Assembly: GCF_002197845.1 (NCBI RefSeq)
Contig: NZ_NIDE01000005.1
Span: 124,001-188,000 of the forward strand
Direction of reading: 5' to 3'
Origin: Fimbriiglobus ruber
GTDB taxonomy: Bacteria > Planctomycetota > Planctomycetia > Gemmatales > Gemmataceae
Length of the DNA stretch: 64,000 nt
The stretch's first letter is position 1; each line of letters starts with the position of its first letter. The notes under the pieces were generated by a model that had not been told where the DNA came from, did no database searches, and was given only the letters and a program-made list of their open reading frames with translations. Position numbers and translations under genes: made by a program. Of the stretch, positions 1-8,890 are shown piece after piece.

Positions 1-259
1 TATCGGTAGTGCCGTGGGCGGTCAGGAAGATCACCGGCAGCCGCGGGTCGGCGGCCCGGATGCGGTCGAACAGGTCGATCCCGGACCCGTCCGGCAACTG
101 GTAATCGAGTACGACGACGTCCGGCCGGCACTCCTCGACCTTGCGCCACCCGTCCGCGAGGGTGCCCGCCGTGACGACCTCGACGTCCGGCGACGAGAAC
201 ACCCAGGTGAACGACTGGCAGATGACCGGCTCGTCGTCAACGACCAGGAGTTTCGGCAT
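1..259 (-). CDS. Response regulator, receiver domain (3' part outside window)
   Basis: The reverse strand reads MPKLLVVDDEPVICQSF and continues through PDVVVLDYQLPDGSG and LPVIFLTAHG to the window edge. This is a CheY-like receiver domain: acidic pocket DDE near residues 8-10, phospho-acceptor Asp in VVVLDYQLP, and conserved Thr in LTAHG. The ATG lies inside the 3' end of the sensor kinase gene, overlapping by 23 bases, so the two are co-transcribed and probably translationally coupled. The LTAHG ending is common in NtrC/sigma-54-type regulators, but the AAA+ and DNA-binding parts lie outside the window, so the output domain is an inference. Confidence 0.85.
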   Translation of the reverse strand, partial: MPKLLVVDDEPVICQSFTWVFSSPDVEVVTAGTLADGWRKVEECRPDVVVLDYQLPDGSGIDLFDRIRAADPRLPVIFLTAHGTTD

Positions 260-1727
260 GGGCTCTCTCCGCGACGGGCAAGGCGAGGGTAAAGCGGGCC
301 CCGCCGTCCGGCCCGTTGGCGGCGGTGACGGCCCCGCCGTGTTCCCGGGCGATCCGCCGGGCGACGGTCAGGCCGAGCCCGGTCCCGGTCGGTTTAGTAG
401 TCGCGAACGGGGTGAACAGGCGGCCCGCGAGGGCGGGGTCGATGCCGGGCCCGGTGTCGGCCACGTCTACCCGAATCATACCGTCCGCGTCGACCGCGGT
501 TGTCACCTCGACGCGGCCGCCCGCCGGCGTCGCGTCGATCGCGTTGACGAGCAGGTTGGTGAACAGCGAGAGCATTTGGTCGTGGTCGACCTCGACCGGC
601 AGAGGTTCGGCGGGGTAGTGAACGTGAACGTCGATCGTTTTCAAGTCGGCCCGGCTCTGGGCGATTTTCACGGCCGCCCCGAGGACGTCGCGGAGGTCGT
701 GGGGCTTACGGTCGGGCGGCGGCGTCCGGGCGAAGTCGATCAGCCCCTGCACGGTCCGCTCGATCCGGGCGATCTCCTGAAGGAGCAAGTGAACCCGTTC
801 CGGTGTGAGCGGCGTCGGGTTCAGTGGGCGGGCCGCGGCCTGGAGGAGAAACTTCACCCCGGTTAGGGGGTTGCGGACCTCGTGGGCCACGCCCGCGGCC
901 AGGTGCCCGACCGCGGCCAACTGCTCGGCCCGGAGTAGATCCCGCTCCTGCTCCTGGAGCCGCTGGCAGACCGCCTTCACCCGGTCGACGACCTGATCCA
1001 GTTGCTCGTCCACGTCCCCCGTGTGCGGCCCTTCCACGATCATCGCCCCGACTTCCTGGTCGAGGTGGGCCTGGACGGCCCGGACGCGGACGGACAGCTG
1101 GGCCACCCGCCGGGTCAGCCCCCGGGCCGTCGCGTACCCGCTCAGCAACCCGGCGAGGACGCCCGCGAGGCCCAGACTGAGGAGCCCCTGGCCCGCCCAC
1201 GCGACTTGCGTTTCGCTCCGCTCCAGACTCTCGTTCATTCGCTCCCGCTGCCGGTCCGCGAGTTCCCGACACGGGACGAGGAGCTCGCCCATGTGGTGGG
1301 CGTCGGACCAGAGTGCCAGGTCGCTGATGGGCCGGGCGGACGCACGAAGGCCGTCGAAGTTCAGGTTCGCCCGGTACTGCTGGTAGTCTTGCTCGATGCG
1401 GTCTGCCAGCAGTACGTCTTCCGCCGTCGTGGCCGTTTGGCGGATCGCCTCGAAGGCGGCGTCGATCCGCGCCAGGTCGGCCTGGACCACCTCCCGGCGG
1501 GCGTCCGTCGGGTCGGCGACGAGGACCAACGAGTGGACGCGGAGGTGGCGGAGCTGGAGTTGGAAGTCCTGGGCCGCTTCCATCCCGGCGGCGTCGCGGC
1601 GGCCGGCCCGGGCGAGATCGACCTGGAGCCGGTTGAGGTACCAGGTACACGCCAGGCTGGCGACGGCGACGATCCCCCCGAGTACGACGAAGAGTCCCGA
1701 ATACCGCCCGACGAATAACGGCTTCAT
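237..1727 (-). CDS. Membrane sensor histidine kinase
   Basis: About 496 aa, the membrane-bound kinase of a two-component system. A TM helix at about residues 8-30 and a second near 182-200 enclose a roughly 150-residue periplasmic sensor region of unknown ligand. A linker and coiled segment follow. The HisKA H-box AAGVAHEVRNPL has its phospho-accepting His near residue 282. The HATPase domain has an N-box (NLLVNAIDATP), G1 (DTGPGID) and G2 (GTGLGL). I start at ATG 1727; a further-upstream TTG is less likely. The 3' end overlaps the response-regulator start, making that protein the probable partner. The layout resembles NtrB/ZraS-type kinases. Confidence 0.88.
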   Translation of the reverse strand: MKPLFVGRYSGLFVVLGGIVAVASLACTWYLNRLQVDLARAGRRDAAGMEAAQDFQLQLRHLRVHSLVLVADPTDARREVVQADLARIDAAFEAIRQTATTAEDVLLADRIEQDYQQYRANLNFDGLRASARPISDLALWSDAHHMGELLVPCRELADRQRERMNESLERSETQVAWAGQGLLSLGLAGVLAGLLSGYATARGLTRRVAQLSVRVRAVQAHLDQEVGAMIVEGPHTGDVDEQLDQVVDRVKAVCQRLQEQERDLLRAEQLAAVGHLAAGVAHEVRNPLTGVKFLLQAAARPLNPTPLTPERVHLLLQEIARIERTVQGLIDFARTPPPDRKPHDLRDVLGAAVKIAQSRADLKTIDVHVHYPAEPLPVEVDHDQMLSLFTNLLVNAIDATPAGGRVEVTTAVDADGMIRVDVADTGPGIDPALAGRLFTPFATTKPTGTGLGLTVARRIAREHGGAVTAANGPDGGARFTLALPVAERAHAETPGR

Positions 1728-1887
1728 CGCCCGCGCCCCCCGGAGTCGCAAGAGCCGCGGCCGCCCGCTCGCTTCAGGGTATCCTATCCGACGGGTTCCC
1801 GATTCGTTCGGGTCGACACACGGGAGACCGGCGGGTGAATTACGCCCCGCCGGCCGTGCGCCAAAAGCCCCGCCCGCAGGCGGCCGC

Positions 1888-3408
1888 TCATCGGCCGGCC
1901 GGCGCGGCCGGGACGTAGATGACGAGTGGGCCGAACAGCTCCGCCGGCCGCATCGGCACGTCGAACCATTTCAGGTAATCTGCGGCCCACTCCTGGTCTT
2001 CGGGGAACGCCCCGATCCGCGTGTCCGCGAGTGGGACGGCTTTCCAGTACTCGGCCGTCGGCCCGCTACGGAACGTGACCCCCCAGACCCGCCGCGGGTC
2101 GCCCCGCTCGGCGTAGACCCAGTTGACCGCGAAGACCGCCCGCCACACCCGCCAGTACTCCCCGGTCACGTGCGTACACCGGGCCTCGATCAGTTCGTCG
2201 ACGCCCTGCCCGCACTGGGTCCGCACGTCCCGCTCGACCGCGGACACGGACGGGAATCCGAACGTGACGACACTGGCGACCGCCACCGCGGCCCCGCCGA
2301 CCAGGACCGCCCGCCGGTCGACGGCGGCGGGCCAGAGGGGAGCGAGCGGCCGGACGACGACCGCCACGAGCGCGGCGTGGATGAGGGCGGCTGCCGGGGT
2401 GGAGTACCGCCAGAGGCCGTGGAACAGGATGGACAACAGCAACCCGTAGGCGGTCGCGCCGGCGGTCGTGGCGGCGGCGATCGCGGTACCGGCGGTCGCG
2501 GAGTCACGAGTCCGGCGGTCCCACACGAGCGCGCCCCCCGCGGCCGCGCACCCGCACAGGAACCCCGCCCACGCCCGGGGCCGCAATTCTTCCCAGAAAT
2601 CGACGCCCACGTACTCGATCAGAAGCCACCAGTGTTCGGGCGGCGGGACGATCACCCACGTCGTCTTGTAGGGCGCCAGCCGCTGGAGTACCAGCGCCAC
2701 TACGACCCCGAACAGCGACGCGGCGGCCCCCGGAACGAGTTCGACTACGACCGGGTGAAGAGCCACGCGGCCCCACCACCCCTCCGGCTTGGCCGCCCGC
2801 AGGGGCAGGTCGCCGGCGGCCCACCGCGCGAGGGCCGTCAGCACCACGACCGGGAACAGCAGCAAGCCCAGCGCCGAGTTGACCCACGACCCGACCGCGA
2901 AGCAGGCGGCCGCGACCGCCGCGCGGATCACGACCGGCCGCCGCGTCCGCAGCGCGAGGAGGCCGGCCAGCCCGAGGGCGAGCGAGACCGAGAAGACGTT
3001 CACGTTGCTCATGAACACCCACTGGACTTTCGGCGGCGCGAACGCGACGAACGTGGCGGCGGCAGCCGGCCCGGCGACGGCCGCCGCCCGGCCCGGGGTG
3101 AGCCACCGGGCCGCGAGCGGGAAGCACATCAACCCGGCCCAGAGCGTGATCCCGTTCTGGACGAGCAGGTTCGTGAACGGGTGGTCGAACGGGGTCGCCA
3201 GGAGGGCGACGAGCATGCCGTACCGGTTCTGCTCCCAGTAGTAGAACGTCCACTTGTGGATGCTGAGCAGGACCGGCAGGAACGAGTCCGAGTGGTGGTG
3301 TTTGTGGAAGCTGCCGAGGTCGATCAGGATCGCCGCGGCGGTCACCCAGATGAACTGCGGCCACCACCGCCAGGGGTCGGCCGGGGCCGGAAAGGAGTGC
3401 GTTGCCAT
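1888..3408 (-). CDS. Polytopic membrane protein of unknown function
   Basis: 506 aa with roughly 9-11 hydrophobic segments covering residues 15 to about 400, then a soluble C-terminal part (about 400-506) with no recognised catalytic motif. The architecture of many TM helices with a C-terminal soluble tail containing a Trp/Tyr-rich stretch (EYWKAVPL) resembles the 702-aa protein at 6751-8859, so the two may be distant paralogues flanking clpV. The layout is also reminiscent of GT39-type glycosyltransferases or polysaccharide export proteins, but I see no diagnostic motif and do not claim that. ATG start. A hairpin sits between this gene and clpV upstream. Confidence 0.7.
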   Translation of the reverse strand: MATHSFPAPADPWRWWPQFIWVTAAAILIDLGSFHKHHHSDSFLPVLLSIHKWTFYYWEQNRYGMLVALLATPFDHPFTNLLVQNGITLWAGLMCFPLAARWLTPGRAAAVAGPAAAATFVAFAPPKVQWVFMSNVNVFSVSLALGLAGLLALRTRRPVVIRAAVAAACFAVGSWVNSALGLLLFPVVVLTALARWAAGDLPLRAAKPEGWWGRVALHPVVVELVPGAAASLFGVVVALVLQRLAPYKTTWVIVPPPEHWWLLIEYVGVDFWEELRPRAWAGFLCGCAAAGGALVWDRRTRDSATAGTAIAAATTAGATAYGLLLSILFHGLWRYSTPAAALIHAALVAVVVRPLAPLWPAAVDRRAVLVGGAAVAVASVVTFGFPSVSAVERDVRTQCGQGVDELIEARCTHVTGEYWRVWRAVFAVNWVYAERGDPRRVWGVTFRSGPTAEYWKAVPLADTRIGAFPEDQEWAADYLKWFDVPMRPAELFGPLVIYVPAAPAGR

Positions 3409-3481
3409 CCGGTTTGACTACGAAATGCGACACGGGCAGGCCACCGGCCGCCGGCGGCCGTGAGGAGCAGGGGAGCCGTTG

Positions 3482-3510
3482 GCCCGGGGTTCGCGTAGCG
3501 TACCCCGGGC
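3482..3510 (-). terminator. Hairpin downstream of clpV
   Basis: GCCCGGGGT and ACCCCGGGC form a perfect 9-bp stem around an 11-base loop in the 186-bp gap between the clpV stop and the start of the next minus-strand gene. There is no strong T-run, so a terminator role is tentative. Confidence 0.4.
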
Positions 3511-3594
3511 GAACAGGCAGTACGAACCCCAAAGACGCGATCCTGGACAGCCACTCTCTTGTCGCGTTCGACGAAAAGTCTCGACGTGGTCCGG

Positions 3595-6257
3595 TTACTC
3601 GATCGCGAACGTGAACTGCGACGTTTCGCCGACACCGACCGTGACCGACTTCACCGGCCGGCCTTCGGCCATCCGCGTCAGCACCTCTTGCGAGAGCGCC
3701 GGCAGCAGCGTGCCGGTCAGGATGTGGTCGACGTTCCGGGCCCCGCTCTCCACCTCCGTACATCGCTCCGCGATCGTGTCGACGACAGCGGGGGCGTACG
3801 CGAACGCAGCCTTGTGGTTCTGCTTGAGGCGGTCGCCGATCTGGCCGAGCTTCAAGCCGATGATCTTCCGCAACACGTCCTCGCCGAGCGGGAAGTACGG
3901 GACGACGGCCATGCGGCCCAGGAGCGCCGGCTTGAACGCCCGCAGCAAGTCTGGCCGAAGTTGCTCGGCCAACTCCTCCGGCGGCGGCACCTTCCTCGGG
4001 TCCGCGCACGCCTTCATGATGGTGCCGGTGCCGACGTTCGAGGTGAGCAGGATGATCGTGTTCTTGAAGTTCACGTCCTCCCCGTCGTCGTTCTGGAGGA
4101 CGCCCTTGTCGAACACCTGGTAGAAGATCTCCTGCACGCTCTCGTGGGCCTTCTCCACCTCGTCGAGCAGGACCACGCTGTACGGCCGGTTCTTCACCGC
4201 GTTCGTCAGCACGCCCCCCTCGCCATACCCGACGTATCCTTTCGCTGAGCCGACGAGCCGGGAGACCTTGTGCGACTCCTTGTACTCGGACATGTTGACC
4301 ACGATCATGTTCCGGTCGCCGCCGTAGAGCAGGTCGGCGAGAGCCAGGGCGGTCTCCGTCTTGCCCACCCCGGACGGGCCGACCAGGAGGAAGACGCCGA
4401 GCGGCCGGCGGGGGTCGCCGAGGTCGGCGCGGGCGGTGCGGATGCGCTGGGCGATCGCCTCCAGCGCGTGCTTCTGACCGACCACCCGGGCGCTGAGCTT
4501 GTCCGCCAGTGCGAGGACGGTCTGTACCTCGTCGCGGACCATCTTGCCGAGCGGGATGCCCGTCAACCCGGACACCACTTCGGCCACCGCGTGCGAATCG
4601 ACCACCGGGTAAACCAGCGGCGTCTCGCCCTGGACGGCGGCCAGTTCCGCCTGCAGCTTCGCCAGTTCCTCCCGGTCCCGGGCGACCGAATCGGGCACCG
4701 GATCTTGCGCCGTGGCGGTCTCGATCGCCGCCCGCGTGTCGCGGATCTTGCCGACGAGGGCGGCTTCTTTTTCCAGTTGTGCTTGCAGCTTCCCGCGGGA
4801 CTCCTCGGAAAGCTGCTTGCGCTGGCGGAGTTCGCTGAGCCGCTCGTCATGGACCGGGGCGACCCACGCCTCCCGCTCCAGGTAGCCGATCTCGGTGGTG
4901 AGGTGTTCGACCTCCCGGGTCACGTCCTCCAGCGCCGGCGGGGTGGCCGACTGGCTGAGGGCAACGCGGGCGCAGACGGTGTCGAGCAGACTGACCGCCT
5001 TGTCCGGTAACTGGCGATCCGGCATGTACCGGGTTGAGAGTCGAACAGCCGCGGCCACCGCCTCGTCCAGAATGCGGACGGCGTGGTGTTTCTCCAGCAT
5101 GGGGACCAGCCCGCGGAGCATGCGGGTGGCCCGGGCCTCGTCCGGCTCCTCGACCTTGATCTGCTGGAACCGCCGTTTCAGGGCGGCGTCCGTTTCGAAG
5201 TACTTCTTGTATTCGGCGAAGGTGGTAGCCGCGATGGTCCGGAGTTCGCCGCGGGCGAGGGCCGGCTTGAGCAAGTTGGCCGCGTCCCCCTGGCCGGCCT
5301 GGCCGCCGGCCCCGATCAGCGTGTGCGCCTCGTCGATGAACAGGATCACCGGCGCGGGCGACGCCTTCACCTCCTCGATCACGGTCTTGAGCCGGTTCTC
5401 GAATTCGCCCTTCACGCCGGCCCCGGCCTGGAGCAGGCCGAGGTCGAGCGTCCGTAGGGCGACGGGTTTGAGCGGCGGCGGCACGTCCCCAGCGGCGATT
5501 CGCAGGGCCAGTCCCTCGACCACGGCCGTCTTGCCCACCCCGGCGTCGCCGGTGAGGATCGGGGTGTTCTGTCGGCGGCGGGTGAGGATGTCGATCGCCT
5601 GGCGGATCTCCGCGTCCCGGCCGACGACCGGGTCGATCTTCCCTTTGCGCGCCCGGTCCGTGAGGTCGACGGTGAACTGGTCGAGGGCGGGCGTCTTTGA
5701 CCCGACGGCTGGCGCCCCCCCCCGTCGTTGGCGGCTGCCCCGGACCCTACGTCGGCGGCCAGGGCGCGGTCGTACTCATCGCTGTGAATATCCCCCAGCG
5801 TCTTGCGTAGGTCGGCGAGCAGCTGTTCGCCGGGGATGCGGACGAGCGATAGGGAACTGCCGCTGATCCACTGCTTGAGCTTCTGGTCGTTGAGGAGGGC
5901 GGCCAGCAGGTGGCCGCTGCGGACGCTCGTGCTGCCGCACTCGACGGACGCCACGACCCACGCCTCGCGAATCAGGTCGAGGATGTTGGTCGAGAGTGCG
6001 GGGGCCCGGCCGTTGCCAGTCTTGAAGCGGTTTAGTGCGTTGGCGAGTTCGGTCCGGATGGCGGGCAAGTCGGCGTCGTATTGTTCGAACAGAAGCGGGA
6101 TGTCCGAGTTCGGCAGCTCCAGGAATTTGGTCAGCCAGTGTTCGATCTCGACCTCGAAGTGCGTCCGCGACAGGCAGAGGCCGGCGGCCGCTTCGAGGGC
6201 CTTGCGGCAGGTCGCGTTCAGCTTCTCGAACAGCAGGCGCGGGTTGGTGACGGCCAT
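3595..6257 (-). CDS. clpV: ClpV/TssH-type AAA+ ATPase, frameshifted in a C9/G9 run
   Basis: Type VI secretion ClpV recycles the contracted sheath in the cytoplasm. Two reading frames join into one protein. The N-terminal part (ATG 6257, MAVTNPRLLFEKLN) is a Clp-N domain of about 180 aa. The second frame carries D1 with Walker A (DAGVGKTAVVEG) and Walker B (VILFIDEAHTLIG), a coiled middle domain, and D2 with Walker A (VGPSGVGKTETA) and the ClpV-like stretches GYVGYGEGGVLT and FYQVFDKGVLQ. The frames meet at the nine-C tract 5715-5723. One added base gives an uninterrupted 887-aa product, the usual ClpV size, so I suspect a consensus error over a true null. No other tss gene is in the window. 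ClpB is the alternative, but D2 fits ClpV better. Confidence 0.85.
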
Positions 6258-6320
6258 CGGGGGGCGAACTCCTTGCGGGAACCAGTCGCGGGCTATCGCT
6301 TTCCGCCACGATCCGGCGCA

Positions 6321-6520
6321 GGTGTTGAGCCCCAACAGGGCGGCAGAGAATAGCCCCGGGCGTGAGCCGGTGTGAGCCCCGGGCGGGACAGGGGCTGAGT
6401 TCGTTCGAGGAAAAACGAGTCCACCCGAGAGTTACCCAAGGAGAGCGCGAGTTCACCCGGGTAGGCCCAGGGTTGTGACACCCCGGGCTATTCTCTGCCG
6501 CCCTGTTGGGGCTCAACACC
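6321..6520. repeat. MITE-like element with 36-bp perfect inverted ends
   Basis: Positions 6321-6356 and 6485-6520 are perfect 36-bp inverted repeats; the outer end begins GGTGTTGAGCCCCAAC. They enclose 128 bp without a supported ORF. The 200-bp unit sits in the divergent promoter region between clpV (start 6257) and the membrane protein gene (start 6751). The rest of 6258-6750 shows no gene. The structure suggests a non-autonomous mobile element or a regulatory cruciform. I see no target duplication. Confidence 0.7.
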
Positions 6521-6750
6521 GTGAGCCGGCGCGGACTGTAAACTTCAGCAAGACGTACTCGCTTCCCGGTATCGGTTCGTACTGGCAAGTTATCGGAGGT
6601 CAAGAATAACCGGTCCGCACAGTGGACCCTACGAAAAATTTGCGGGCTCGTCGTAACACGCGATCTCGCCGGTGCGCCGGTCTTCGCCGGCCGCCCGAGT
6701 CCGTAAGAAGGTACGGGAACACCTGCTGGGAACGAATCGTGCGTCTAGCC

Positions 6751-8859
6751 ATGTACCGGGTTTGGGTTGCCGCGGCGGTCGTGTTGGTCGGCGCGGCGGC
6801 GGCCGAAGTCGTGCGCAGCCTGCGCGACGGCCGGACCGACCTGGGCAACCTGCTCGACGCCGACACCCTCGCCCCCGCCGCCCTCTATCAGGATCTGTTC
6901 GTCGACGGCTACCGCCTCGACCACTACCAATTCTCGGCCGCCAACTTCGCGGTGCCGGATCTGGCCGTGTTCGGCCTCCTGCGCGCCGCGACCGGCCGGA
7001 CCGGGCCGGCGGTCCTGGCCTGGGGGTGGGCGCTGTTCGGCGTACTCGCGGCGGCCGGCGCCGCGGCCGCGTTCGCCGTGACCCCGCGCCCCGCCCGCCG
7101 ATACCTCGGCCCGATCTTGCTGACGTGGGTCGCCGCTTACGCCGCGGTCGTCGCGCTGCGATTCTTTCAACAGCCGGTCAACTTGCTCGTTCAGCCGGTG
7201 TACCACTCCGGGGCGCTGGCTTTCGAGTTCCTCGATTTGTGCTTCGTGGTGGGCTTCCTCGGCAGCCGGACGCGGGCCGGCGGGGCCGGGTTGCTGCTCG
7301 GGCTCGGGATCACGTGTGCCGTGGCCGCGTTTTCCGACCGGACATTTGGTCTCTACTTCCCGCTGCCGTTCGGCGTGGGAGTTCTGGGGGTCTTGCTCAT
7401 CCGGCCGACCGGGGGTGTTTTCTCGGCGCTGACCCGAACCCGGGCGGTCGTCTTGCTCGTAGTGGTAGGCACCGGTTGCGGGGTCGGTCTGCTGGCGTTG
7501 CGAAAAATCCAGGGGCCAGAAGACCCGCTCGCGATGTACTGGGCCGGGCCCGTCTGGGATGGCCTCGGGGAGCGGACCTGGGAACTCATCGGGATTCTTG
7601 GCCGGGAATTGCGGGCCGGAAACGTACTCGTGGAGATGATGATCGCGTGGTACGCCGTCTGTGCGGCCGACGCGGTCGCGGCGCTCGTTCGCCGCCGGGC
7701 CGGGGACACGTGGCTCACGCCATTTGCCTTCTACCAGTTCCTGTCGGCTGCCGTTCTCCCCGCGGTCGTCGTTCCCTTTCTCCTGAGCCGAACGTCGATC
7801 GAGGGCGTCGCCGGCGGTAACTGGAACGATTTCTCCCGGTACTTCGTCGGGCCGGTGGGTATGGCGTTCTTTGGGTGGCCGGTGCGCCTCGCGCTCGTCG
7901 CCACGCAGCCCACCTGGCTGCCGCTCCGGGCCGCGGCAGGTGCTGTCACGACGGGGCTCGCCACCGTTGCGGTCGGCGCGAACTGGGACGACCCCAAAAC
8001 TCTCACCAACGACCTGTCCGACCCGACGCCGGCGTTCGTTCGAGAAGTCGACGCCGTTTGCGAACGGTATGGCGTCCGCGACGGGCTGGGAAGCTACTGG
8101 GTGGCGAAGCCGATCAGCCTCTTTTCGCGGACCGGCGTCCGGGTCCGCCAGGTGGCTCCCGACGCCGAGGCGCCGTTCGGGGTGAAGTCTTTCGTCTGGC
8201 TGTCGAACGCCGAGTGGTACTGGAAATCGCCCGGCGGCGGTGAGGTGTCGTATCAGTTCGTGCTGACCGTCGAGCGGCCGCCGTTTCAGATCATCGACCT
8301 GCCGACCGACGACCTGATTCGGGCACTCGGCGAACCGGCCGCTCGTGTCCCGGTCGGGCGGTACACCATGCTCCTGTACGACCGCCCGGCCGACGCCCGT
8401 TTCCGCAACTACCATCACCTCGATCCGATGGTGCTGGACCTCCGACACCGGCTCGCCCCGCGGTCGCCGGTCCGCATTCTGGCGGACACGCGCGGGGTTT
8501 CCGGGGTCGGCGGCGAGGGCGAGATCGTTGCTTCGGAAGGAGTTCAGAAGGCGGGCGTGATCTCTCAAACGCCCGCCCTTCGCCCGGCGGCGACGGGGGC
8601 GTACCGGGCCACGTTCCGGGTCGGGTCGTCCGGCACGTCGACGCCGAACGGGCGGATCGAAGTGGTCTGGGTGCCGCCCGACGGCCAGGCGGAAGAGCCA
8701 GTCGAGGCCCGGGATATCCCGCCGGGGCAAGACGGGGACGTTCCCGTGACGTTTGACGTGCCGAAGCGCATGCGGGCCGGGAAACTGGTCTTTCGCGTCG
8801 AGTACCACGGCCGGGGCACACTCACCTTCCGCTGGGTGGACTTTCAGCACATGCCTTGA
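6751..8859 (+). CDS. Large polytopic membrane protein of unknown function
   Basis: 702 aa from ATG 6751, which directly precedes a signal-anchor-like helix (MYRVWVAAAVVLVGAAAAE). An upstream in-frame ATG at 6622 would add a basic, non-hydrophobic leader and looks wrong. About ten TM segments fill residues 1-430. The C-terminal 270 residues are soluble, with a beta-rich stretch near the end (LVFRVEYHGRGTLTFRW) that could be a carbohydrate-binding or immunoglobulin-like fold. Topology is similar to the 506-aa protein at 1888-3408. I find no catalytic motif and assign no function; a role in envelope glycan chemistry is only a guess from topology. Confidence 0.72.
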   Translation: MYRVWVAAAVVLVGAAAAEVVRSLRDGRTDLGNLLDADTLAPAALYQDLFVDGYRLDHYQFSAANFAVPDLAVFGLLRAATGRTGPAVLAWGWALFGVLAAAGAAAAFAVTPRPARRYLGPILLTWVAAYAAVVALRFFQQPVNLLVQPVYHSGALAFEFLDLCFVVGFLGSRTRAGGAGLLLGLGITCAVAAFSDRTFGLYFPLPFGVGVLGVLLIRPTGGVFSALTRTRAVVLLVVVGTGCGVGLLALRKIQGPEDPLAMYWAGPVWDGLGERTWELIGILGRELRAGNVLVEMMIAWYAVCAADAVAALVRRRAGDTWLTPFAFYQFLSAAVLPAVVVPFLLSRTSIEGVAGGNWNDFSRYFVGPVGMAFFGWPVRLALVATQPTWLPLRAAAGAVTTGLATVAVGANWDDPKTLTNDLSDPTPAFVREVDAVCERYGVRDGLGSYWVAKPISLFSRTGVRVRQVAPDAEAPFGVKSFVWLSNAEWYWKSPGGGEVSYQFVLTVERPPFQIIDLPTDDLIRALGEPAARVPVGRYTMLLYDRPADARFRNYHHLDPMVLDLRHRLAPRSPVRILADTRGVSGVGGEGEIVASEGVQKAGVISQTPALRPAATGAYRATFRVGSSGTSTPNGRIEVVWVPPDGQAEEPVEARDIPPGQDGDVPVTFDVPKRMRAGKLVFRVEYHGRGTLTFRWVDFQHMP

Positions 8860-8890
8860 CGCCCCATACAGCCGCCGTCGTCCTCGCTCG

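Noticed and set aside
706-1650. Long minus-strand ORF overlapping the histidine kinase
   Set aside because: Arg/Pro/Gly-rich shadow frame of high-GC coding DNA; the kinase frame has clear domains.
1396-3417. 673-aa plus-strand ORF antisense to the kinase and membrane protein genes
   Set aside because: Low-complexity antisense frame without a motif; both opposing genes are supported.
6600-6750. Upstream start (6622) for the large membrane protein
   Set aside because: The added residues are basic, non-hydrophobic and precede the clear signal-anchor at 6751.
6745-8850. 701-aa minus-strand ORF antisense to the large membrane protein
   Set aside because: Charged, repetitive composition typical of antisense high-GC frames; no domain.
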